Shown piece after piece: positions 9,424-17,200 of a stretch of 64,000 nucleotides of DNA. Position numbers and translations under genes: made by a program. How positions within the stretch are numbered: position 1 is the stretch's first letter; the number at the start of each line of letters is the position of its first letter. Below the pieces are notes generated by a model. That model made no database searches. It was not told where the DNA came from and was given only the letters and a program-made list of their open reading frames with translations. This DNA comes from Psychrobacter arenosus. Lineage in GTDB: Bacteria > Pseudomonadota > Gammaproteobacteria > Pseudomonadales > Moraxellaceae. Location: NCBI RefSeq assembly GCF_904848165.1, contig NZ_LR884459.1, positions 930,001 to 994,000 on the forward strand, written 5' to 3'.

Positions 9424-9674
9424 CACAGCGACGGACCTTATTGATAAATTATCAGAAGGTGATGTTGTTAGAAAATCTGAGTTGGATGTGACAGTTACTT
9501 CTTGGAGGATCGAAAAGCAGAACATCTAGGTGTTAGGCTTTTAGAAATCCTATTTAAAGGATTTCTCTTGCAGTAGAAGTTATACCTCATTGTAGGTATT
9601 GAGCTGCTAGAATTTGCGAATAAGCAAATTCTCTTGCGCTCGGACGAAGCAGTGCTTCGTTGGCTCCTCGCTCA
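9424..9674 (+). other. Long leader of the tRNA operon with three perfect hairpins
   Basis: Between the promoter and tRNA-Val lie about 250 nt without a plausible gene. Three perfect inverted repeats can be read: 9543-9566 (AGAAATCCT/AGGATTTCT, 6-nt loop), 9609-9632 (AGAATTTGC/GCAAATTCT, 6-nt loop) and 9644-9660 (ACGAAGC/GCTTCGT, 3-nt loop). None has a following T-run, so they are not intrinsic terminators. They may be RNA processing sites or the remains of a small repeat element. Confidence 0.6.
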
Positions 9675-9750
9675 GGGTGATTAGCTCAGTTGGTAGAGCG
9701 TCTGCCTTACACGCAGAATGTCGGCGGTTCGAATCCGTCATCACCCACCA
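9675..9750 (+). tRNA. tRNA-Val (anticodon TAC)
   Basis: A complete cloverleaf of 76 nt can be read: acceptor GGGTGAT paired with ATCACCC, D-arm around AGCTCAGTTGGTAGAGC, anticodon loop CTTACAC with TAC, and T-arm GGTTCGAATCC. The 3' CCA is encoded. It reads Val codons such as GTA. Confidence 0.97.
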
Positions 9751-9791
9751 CTACTTTAGTAAGGTAGTAAAACATACTAAACACGACCTAA

Positions 9792-9868
9792 GCAGCGGTA
9801 GTTCAGTTGGTTAGAATACCGGCCTGTCACGCCGGGGGTCGCGGGTTCGAGTCCCGTCCGCTGCGCCA
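9792..9868 (+). tRNA. tRNA-Asp (anticodon GTC)
   Basis: A complete cloverleaf of 77 nt can be read: acceptor GCAGCGG paired with CCGCTGC, anticodon loop containing GTC, T-arm GGGTTCGAGTCCC, encoded CCA. It lies 41 nt after tRNA-Val and is presumably on the same transcript, which ends at the terminator about 50 nt downstream. Confidence 0.97.
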
Positions 9869-9910
9869 TCTTCTGTAGTAAAAGCAGAAAACAAATTCGG
9901 ATGTTAAATC

Positions 9911-9963
9911 TGAGCAAGTTTCGCCCCATGTATTAGTTTACTTGGGGTTTTTTTGTGTCTGTA
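9911..9963 (+). repeat. 53-bp repeat copy 1, containing the tRNA operon terminator
   Basis: The copy contains the conserved lead-in AGCAAGTTTCGCC, then a hairpin (CCCCA...TGGGG with further pairs inside) and a run of seven T. It is identical to copy 2 at 10905-10956 except for one T fewer there. A diverged third copy lies at 14156-14200. It acts plausibly as the intrinsic terminator for tRNA-Val/tRNA-Asp. Confidence 0.85.
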
Positions 9964-10196
9964 GTATTTATTAAACTCTTGATTTATAAAGGTTTAATTT
10001 TATAAGGTTATTATAGCTCTACAGGTATCCTACTCTCTCTTATCTCATTCGATATGAATCTATTAGCAGATAAACTATTATAAGAAAATCGGTGACCAAT
10101 GGCTTAGTGAGCAAACGGTGACCATTCCGTGACCAAGGTTGTTAAAAGTTGGTTGTGGCAACCCATTTAGATATCCCTAAAAGAGAGTAACACGTT

Positions 10197-10769
10197 ATGA
10201 ACGATATCATGTTTACGCAACAACAAGCCCAACTGGACACCCTATCTAAGGGAGCGACAATCGAGCAAGTTTTGGAGTTTTTTGATTCCCTTGAGTCTGT
10301 GCCTATCGCTAGCATGATAGGAAGTTGGCGCGGTAGCGGCATAAAGACCGGTCACCCCTTAGACGGTATGCTTGAAAGCTTCAATTGGTACGGAAAGCGA
10401 TTTCGTAGTACTGAAGAGGTTGATCCTCTAGTATTTACTAAAAAAGATGGTACGCTCTTCGCTATCAATCCAGCGATGCTACCTATTGGAATGGTTAATA
10501 ATCCTCCTGGCATCGCCAGCACCAGCGCCGCGAGCCTACTCTTCAAGATGGGCAGTACTGTGCTCCAAACTAAGGAACCGGCAGCCCGACTAAGGATGAC
10601 AGAGTATCGTGGTGTGCTCTCAGCGACGATGATTTACGATCGCCTACCAATCAACGACGTCTTCCGCATGGTCACCCCTGACGTGGTGATTGGCGCCATG
10701 GATATTCGCGGTAACGATCAACCTTTCATGTTTATCCTGAAAAGAGACCTAAACACACCCGTCAATTAA
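10197..10769 (+). CDS. GXWXG / DUF4334 family protein
   Basis: This is a 190-residue cytoplasmic protein without a signal peptide. The N-terminal motif GSWRG (residues 42-46) followed by a YGKRF block is the GXWXG signature, and the C-terminal half (GVLSATMIYDRLPINDVFR, then VIGAMDIRG) fits DUF4334. The biochemical function of the family is not established. The gene sits alone between two nearly identical terminator repeats behind tRNA-Asp, which suggests it was inserted or duplicated there as a unit. A GAGAG ribosome site lies about 10-15 nt before the ATG, somewhat far. Confidence 0.8.
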   Translation: MNDIMFTQQQAQLDTLSKGATIEQVLEFFDSLESVPIASMIGSWRGSGIKTGHPLDGMLESFNWYGKRFRSTEEVDPLVFTKKDGTLFAINPAMLPIGMVNNPPGIASTSAASLLFKMGSTVLQTKEPAARLRMTEYRGVLSATMIYDRLPINDVFRMVTPDVVIGAMDIRGNDQPFMFILKRDLNTPVN

Positions 10770-11192
10770 GGCGTCATATATTAATGTGACTGCGAATTGT
10801 AATCCTCAGCGCAGCGGCTGTAATCGGCGGTGGGCTTTTTTATCAAGTACGAAGAACGCCCATCGAAAGCACTTTTTATACCTTCCTTGATAGCTCTTTT
10901 GTTATGAGCAAGTTTCGCCCCATGTATTAGTTTACTTGGGGTTTTTTGTGTCTGTAAGCAAACCTCAGCTGCTAAAGATACTGGGACTAAGACTAACGCT
11001 GACCAATAACCTTATCGCTACTGGCTCATAAGCCACGGTCACAAGCCAGATCAAGATTTTATATCGTCAGCATTTCTCCTTTGTTGTAAATAGCAAATAG
11101 CGCCAAATCTTGACGCAATCTTAACGCTCTCATCGCTACTTTGGCAGCTCTACCCACAGACAATCTGTTGGTGACTTATCAAGGAGCAGGCC
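10770..11192. other. Intergenic region holding repeat copy 2; otherwise no gene seen
   Basis: Apart from the repeat at 10905-10956 and a G/C-rich stretch with a short T-run near 10810-10842 that may be a further terminator, I see nothing supportable. AAGGAG just before 11193 is the ribosome site of the next gene. Confidence 0.5.
10905..10956 (+). repeat. Repeat copy 2 (terminator-containing direct repeat)
   Basis: It matches copy 1 (9911-9963) over its whole length except one T in the T-run, and so forms a direct repeat about 1 kb apart around the DUF4334 gene. It probably also works as that gene's terminator. Confidence 0.85.
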
Positions 11193-12026
11193 ATGACGGT
11201 GCCCATCAACTACCACGATCGTAGTAGCAACAATAATAGCGACTATAACCCTAAGCCCATACCTCCTGCGCACAACACCCTGCGGGCCGCTCTTTCCAAG
11301 GTGCCTGAAGTCACGTTATTATTTTGGCTAATCAAGGTGGCTGCTACGACTTTAGGAGAGACTGCCGGTGATGCGCTCTCTATGTCCCTAAATTTAGGCT
11401 ATCTGGTCAGCACCGGCATATTTGCTGTGATATTCGCGCTAGCGGTGGCGGCGCAAATCAAAGCCCGTGGTTTCAATAAATGGCTGTATTGGGGCACGAT
11501 CATTGCCACCACCACTCTTGGCACCACCATTGCTGACTTTGTTACCCGCTCTATGGGCATCGGCTATGCAGGCGGCTCTGCCTTATTGGTGGCTTTGCTA
11601 GGATTGTGCTTGTTTGTCTGGCATAAAAGCATGGGCAGCATCGCTGTAGACAGTATTGTCAGTCCACGCGCTGAGGTCTTTTATTGGACCACCATCATGT
11701 TTTCGCAGACGCTGGGTACTGCGCTTGGCGACTGGGTCGCTGACACCAAAGGCATGGGGTACACCACCAGCGCTATTATCTTTGGTAGCTTATTGGTTCT
11801 AATCGCCGTGGCGCACTTTACTACCAAGATTTCTAAAACCCTCTTATTTTGGAGCGCCTTTGTGCTCACACGGCCTTTGGGGGCTGTATTGGGAGACTTT
11901 TTGGACAAACCTCTAGACCACGGTGGTTTGGATCTAAGCTGCTTTGGGGCATCGGCTGCGCTATTGGCTTTTATCGTGATTTTTCTGTTGGTCTTTAAGC
12001 AAAGAGCCAGTGCTAAAGCGCATTGA
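11193..12026 (+). CDS. COG4705/DUF347 multi-pass membrane protein with four internal repeats
   Basis: This is a 277-residue inner-membrane protein with about eight hydrophobic segments. Four internal copies of a pattern can be read: TLGETAGDALS..LGYL, TLGTTIADFVT..IGYA, TLGTALGDWVA..MGYT and PLGAVLGDFLD..HGGL. Each copy places Gly and Asp in a helix, as expected of the DUF347 repeat. The family is described as an uncharacterised membrane-anchored protein; transport of a small solute or ion is only a guess from the architecture. A good AAGGAG site precedes the ATG. It appears monocistronic. Confidence 0.85.
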   Translation: MTVPINYHDRSSNNNSDYNPKPIPPAHNTLRAALSKVPEVTLLFWLIKVAATTLGETAGDALSMSLNLGYLVSTGIFAVIFALAVAAQIKARGFNKWLYWGTIIATTTLGTTIADFVTRSMGIGYAGGSALLVALLGLCLFVWHKSMGSIAVDSIVSPRAEVFYWTTIMFSQTLGTALGDWVADTKGMGYTTSAIIFGSLLVLIAVAHFTTKISKTLLFWSAFVLTRPLGAVLGDFLDKPLDHGGLDLSCFGASAALLAFIVIFLLVFKQRASAKAH

Positions 12027-12258
12027 TTGCTCGTGGTAAAAACAGGGCTGCCAGTTACTTAACCTTGCACAATGACACTTTTGGTTGCCCTATCTTAACG
12101 CTTTCTTAATGTGCCCTGCCCTATGCTGAGTTATGCCGACCCGTCAGTCTTAATGCTCTGTCACCAAATTCAAAATAAGGCATTAAATGCAGTCTGGTTG
12201 AATGAAAGTTAGCAGTCCTCTTATCATAATGACTTCACTATTATTAAAAGGTACGACT

Positions 12259-12693
12259 ATGAAAACTCTATTATTAACGACTCTCGCCGCCTGCACATTA
12301 GCCTTTACCGGTTGTACTACGCTGAAAAATGTAGCGGGTAATGATACTACTGGTACTCATGAAGTCCACTCTGCACAAAGTCGCACGGCCCCTGTAGCCA
12401 GTGAAAATGGGGTATTGGTCGACTCTGCCAACCACATGACCCTTTATACCTTTGATAAAGATGAAATGAACAAGTCAAATTGTGGCGCGGTATGTCTAGT
12501 CGCTTGGCCGGCTTTCTTAGCGCCGCAAGCGTCAAATACCAAAGGTCAGTTTTCCACTATCCAACGTGAAGATGGTAAGTATCAGTGGGCCATGAACGGC
12601 AAGCCTCTATATTTCTATGCCAACGATACCAAGCCTGGTGACAAAAAAGGTGATGGCAAATTTGGCACTTGGGATGTTATTAAAACCAAATAA
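12259..12693 (+). CDS. Small lipoprotein with COG4315-type secreted repeats
   Basis: I chose ATG at 12259 over 12202, because AAAAGG lies about 8 nt before it and the protein then starts with a lipoprotein signal (MKTLLLTTLAACTLAFTGC, Cys at residue 19). The mature part shows the paired pattern of the secreted-repeat family: NGVLVDSANHMTLYTFDKD and then CGAVCLVAWPAF, followed by KYQWAMNGKPLYFYAND and GDGKFGTWDVIK. The function of these repeats is unknown. An outer-membrane location is likely. A clear terminator follows. Confidence 0.85.
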   Translation: MKTLLLTTLAACTLAFTGCTTLKNVAGNDTTGTHEVHSAQSRTAPVASENGVLVDSANHMTLYTFDKDEMNKSNCGAVCLVAWPAFLAPQASNTKGQFSTIQREDGKYQWAMNGKPLYFYANDTKPGDKKGDGKFGTWDVIKTK

Positions 12694-12716
12694 TCGCTAA
12701 CGAATTTAAGATTACC

Positions 12717-12748
12717 AAACCCTAAGTACTTTTCGCTTGGGGTTTTTT
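12717..12748 (+). terminator. Intrinsic terminator after the COG4315-like lipoprotein gene
   Basis: A 10-bp stem AAACCCTAAG/CTTGGGGTTT with one G-T pair and a 9-nt loop is followed by a T-run. Confidence 0.8.
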
Positions 12749-12884
12749 ATGGGTCATAGTTTTAAAAGCAAACTCTCATAAATACAACACTGAGAATAAA
12801 AAAAACACAATAGCCATAGGATGACGGTGAATTGACGGTGGTAAGCTAATAGTCACTACAAATAGTTCATTATAAGGAAGTTTT

Positions 12885-13286
12885 ATGCCTTCACTATCAT
12901 CCGTGAATAAAATCAGTATGAGTCTAGGGCTAGCGACAGTTTGTTTATTGGGCAGCGCGCAGGCTATGGCTGCTGACTCGTGTAGTAACCCGCAAACCCA
13001 AGCTGATATGAATCAGTGTGCTAGCCAAGATTACAAGAATGAAGACACTCGCTTAAATCAAACCTATAAAACTCTACGAGGTCATCTGACGACCAAAGAA
13101 AAGTCCCAATTAAAAACAGTGCAGCTGGCTTGGATTAGTTATAGAGATAAGTCCTGTGAATTTACTACTAGAAACTCGGTAGGTGGCAGTATCCATAGCT
13201 TAGAGAAAAACTCTTGTTTGAGCCAGATGACTGCAGTACGACGGGGTGAATTAGAGCAGGAGATTGAATTGCTTAAGTCGCGCTAG
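12885..13286 (+). CDS. LprI/DUF1311-domain periplasmic protein
   Basis: This is a 133-residue exported protein. An N-terminal signal peptide (hydrophobic around residues 12-28, ending AQAMA) precedes a mature part with the DUF1311/LprI pattern: two Cys in CSNPQTQADMNQC, then LNQTYKTLRGHLT, then VQLAWISYRDKSCEF and a fourth Cys in NSCLSQM. The family includes the mycobacterial lysozyme inhibitor LprI, but lysozyme inhibition here is only an analogy. AAGGAAG sits before the ATG. Confidence 0.82.
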   Translation: MPSLSSVNKISMSLGLATVCLLGSAQAMAADSCSNPQTQADMNQCASQDYKNEDTRLNQTYKTLRGHLTTKEKSQLKTVQLAWISYRDKSCEFTTRNSVGGSIHSLEKNSCLSQMTAVRRGELEQEIELLKSR

Positions 13287-13454
13287 GGTTAAATTATCGC
13301 GTTCTCTATATAGGGGCGTATGGCCTTTCAGGTAAAGTAAGTCCGCGAAATCCAACGATATCATTCACTGTTTTAAATACAATAATAAGCTGTAGTTACT
13401 ATAAAATAAGAAGCAAACAAGCCCCTCTAAAATGACGCATAAAAAGGACTGACC

Positions 13455-14084
13455 ATGTGCTCAAACTTTGAACCCGCTACCCTTGATCAAATCGAAGTAA
13501 TAATAGAGTCGCAATATGCGTTGAATCTTGACGGCCCTTTAGCTGACTATAAACCCCACGTCTATCCCAAAGACTACTGCCCTATTATTATCCCTACAGA
13601 AGACGGCATGACCGTGGTCGCTGGTCAGTTTGGCTTAAGTCCGAAATGGGCCGATAAGCCCGTAGACTACTCGACCTACAACGCTCGTTTGGAAGGCATT
13701 GAAAATAAGAAAACCTTTGAGCCGCCGTTTACGCACAATCAATTTTGCCTGGTGCCCATGCAAGCGTTCTTTGAGCCCTACTATATCAACGGTAAGAATC
13801 ATTGGCAGCGCATCTATCAAAAAGATGCTGAGGCCTTTACCATTGCTGGAATGTTTGAGTTTAACCCACACTTTGATGAACCCATCCATACCTTTACTTT
13901 GCTGACGCACAATGCTGATGATGAAGCGTTTATGAGCCAATTTCATCAGCCCAAAAAAGAAAAGCGCTCTATAGCTTTAGTTGAAGCGGATAAAAGAGCG
14001 CAGTATTTGGAAGCGAGTCATAATGAAATTATAGACTTGATGAGTAAGGTTGAGGGGGATCGGTTTGCTTTTGGGGAGGGATAG
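13455..14084 (+). CDS. SRAP-domain protein (YedK/HMCES family), abasic-site shield
   Basis: SRAP proteins crosslink through a catalytic Cys2 to abasic sites in single-stranded DNA and protect them during replication. The 209-residue protein keeps the residues known for E. coli YedK: Cys2 (MCSNF), Asn76 in YNARLE, Glu107 in AFFEPYY and His164 in QFHQP. The usual HPRMP motif is altered to FHQPKKEKR, so this is a diverged member. I saw no LexA-type operator before it. It is the last plus-strand gene before the Avs4-like gene and is followed by the third, diverged copy of the terminator repeat. Confidence 0.9.
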   Translation: MCSNFEPATLDQIEVIIESQYALNLDGPLADYKPHVYPKDYCPIIIPTEDGMTVVAGQFGLSPKWADKPVDYSTYNARLEGIENKKTFEPPFTHNQFCLVPMQAFFEPYYINGKNHWQRIYQKDAEAFTIAGMFEFNPHFDEPIHTFTLLTHNADDEAFMSQFHQPKKEKRSIALVEADKRAQYLEASHNEIIDLMSKVEGDRFAFGEG

Positions 14085-14155
14085 TAACCGTCTATAGAAG
14101 TTACTTTGTAGGTTAAATAAAGCTAACGTCGCCTAACTTCTCAAATATTAATATT

Positions 14156-14200
14156 AAGCAAGTTTCGCCTCAAGCATTCTATTGTTTAGGGCTTTTTCTC
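14156..14200 (+). repeat. Diverged third copy of the AGCAAGTTTCGCC terminator repeat
   Basis: It shares AGCAAGTTTCGCC exactly with the copies at 9911 and 10905, followed by a different hairpin (GCCTCAA...TTTAGGGC) and a T-rich tail. It lies just after the SRAP gene and plausibly terminates it; only the lead-in and overall layout are conserved. Confidence 0.65.
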
Positions 14201-14248
14201 TCAACTCTTTGTAATTAAAAGTCGAGAGTAAATGGCTATCATAACTCC

Positions 14249-17200
14249 TCATAGAATACTCTCTCTCAATAAATAACCATGAACTGAGCCCCTTTCAACC
14301 ATAAAATCTAAAATAGCAATTACTTTAGTTTTTAATCTAACATCTTGCTTAATTCTTTGACGATTCAAGAATATGTATTGTCGCAGATAATTCTCTAAAT
14401 TGAACAAAGTGTCAGATTCAACGTTTCCAAGTTTTAAATTATGATTATTTGAAGCAATGGTATTAATCCAATCAATACCTGGATTATGGAATTTGCTAGC
14501 TACTGAATTTAAGACCCTAGCAATCGAGTACAATACTGATGGATGATTACCTAAATCTTTAGATATATCGTTATACAGCCATAAATCTTCCTTTGTTAGA
14601 CTTTGCCATTCCTTTTGTTTTTCTCCCCACCACCTCCAAGCAAGTAAGTAGTTAACAATCAAACTTTCGAAGCCATCGTGATATCTACCTTGGTTGTATA
14701 GCTCGATAATTTTAGGGTAAAGCAACTTCCAAATGTACCAAAAAACTTTAGGTTGATAGAATTCATTCTCTGACCAAATGAATCGCTCAATAAATTGTTC
14801 TGATTCATCATTCCGTTTTAAATTGTTTATAAATGGTTCTAATAACCTTTTAACTTCATCTTCGCTATTTCTATGTAGTGATATCGCACTAATTTTTTTA
14901 AATATGCTTAGTCTTAAATTGTAGAGATTATTAATATCAGTATTCTCACGTCTATTCTTGAGAAGTGTTTCTGCAATATTAGGTAGAGTCAAATTCAAAA
15001 CAGTCAAGTGATCTTTATCTTCAGTGTCATTTGGTATTAACTGATAAACAGTTTCCAAGTCATCAACATTTAAATTATCTAGTTGATTACTATTAAATTT
15101 TAGCCTATCAAGTTGATCGTCTATCCCTTTAGATTTGCACAACTCTAAAAACTCTTCAAATATTTCTGACTTTAGAATCCTATGGTTATATTTTTGACTT
15201 TCATTACTTTGTAGCGCTTCGATAGCATTATTATATAACGGCTTAAACTGTATAAAGCCATTAACAATTTGCTCAGCAACTTGTGGACTACTATTCCATA
15301 AGCCTTTTTGATGAATCGCTTCAACGGCATAGTCGCATACTCTTTTATACATTCCTATAGAACGCTTATCAAACAGTATAAATATCAGTAACAAAGCTAA
15401 TTTTTCTATGTTGTGTGGATATTCCTCAATCAGTTTGGGTAAAGCGTGTGTACAAGCTTCTAAACCATCACCGATTTGGTATTCATAATTATCTGAGAAC
15501 AATCTTTCAATGCTATCTTCAATAATTTTTTTACATAAATCTTTGTCAGAATTTGGAAGCAGGTGACTATATTTAATAATTAGCTTTGAACAACTATAGT
15601 AAGCAATATTACGATTGAGCTGTATAAAAGTTGCATCTGATGTGTTTTCAAGTTTATTTAATAAATTCTTAGTATCATTTAAAGCTAGTAAATGATTGTT
15701 CTTATACTTTTTACTGCCCTCATATTCTTTATCATTAATAAATTTCGCCCACAAGTCCAATGGAATATATTCAAATCTTTCGTTATATTCTACTTGTGCT
15801 GTTTCACTAATCCTTTTTTGTTTTTCTGTCAATTTTGGTGTAAAAGCAACTTTGGTTTGTTCTTCCTCTTCGATTACCTCAGGTACTAAATTACGTCTAT
15901 CCATTCTTGCTAATAATATACCTGTAGTTTGATCTTCATCACTCAACTCAGATTTATGTTGATCGATAATCTCAAGAATATTTTCAACAAAATCTGAGTT
16001 TTGCTCTTTTGAAAAGTTTTTTACGCCATGAAATTGATAGTGCAGACATAAGTGCTCTAAACTTAGACTTCTGTGCTCGTCTTCACAAGTTTTGAGACGC
16101 TCATTTCTATATAAGATATTCTCTAAGTCAGGGTTAAAGCCATAGCCCATACCGTATAATGACTTCGCTTCAAATTCAGTTCTACTACGAGCTGAGTCAT
16201 AGTGAAATAACTCAATCGACTTAAAAAGAACTAGTGCAACATCACAAAATTTATTATGGTGAGCTAAAACAACACTACATACTACCGAAGTCACTGACGT
16301 TGAAGTAGAATTTTTTAAAATCTTTAAAAGTAATGTCTGGACAATTTTACTATCGAGCTGTTCAGCAAGAATCAATAAAAATTTTTCTAATGCCATATGT
16401 ATAGATTGAAGTAGTTCTGGAGTTAACGGGCTACCAAAACCTCTATACATTGTCCACAATGCAAAGCTATTATATTGTGTTACTTCATTGTCCTGAATAT
16501 ATATTTTAACTTCGTTAACGTCCTTTTTACCTGTATCTGAACGAGCGTAGTTTGCAACTGCAAAATTAGTGAAATTGATAATAAAATCGATAGCTTCTAA
16601 AAAGCTCTTTGTTTGCAATATAAAATGCATTGGGGTTTGATGTGCACTTGCAGGATAGTACTTGAATTCATACTCTCTCAAGCCATAATCTGTCTCTGAA
16701 TTCATGTTAAAACTTAATGAACGGTAAGGATCTTTATTTTTCTTTTCAATCCAAAATATTCTACAAAGCTCAATAATTGAGTTTGGTAATAGCTGAATTA
16801 ACGGGATAGCTAAATAGCATTTATTTAGAATTGTTACACAGAATTCTTGATACGGATCATTATGCTCGACCCAAACATGCTTAGTGACCTTATCAAAGAT
16901 TTCCCTTATTTCATCTTCTATTTCACGGCATGACGCAAAAACAACTTTATAAATATTATTATTTTCGTTTCGAGAGTATATATGTTCTTCTTGCTCTGTC
17001 TTCTTTAAAATGCTCACTGCAAGTAAACCAGAAAGCCTTGTCGTTACTCCTTTATCGTTACTTTGACACCAATCCAATAAGATTGGTAAAACTCTACTTC
17101 TATTACTTTCAAAAAAATCAAGCTGATGCTTATTGATAAAATCAATAGTCGCTTGCCAACCTCTGCCTTTGGGTCTAGTATTCTGTAGCACAGACACAAC

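Noticed and set aside
9614..9814. A 66-codon frame covering tRNA-Val and part of tRNA-Asp
   Set aside because: It runs through complete tRNA genes and has no protein-like pattern.
15692..15932. Short plus-strand frames opposite the Avs4-like gene
   Set aside because: Low-complexity shadow frames in AT-rich coding DNA; no ribosome site or family match.
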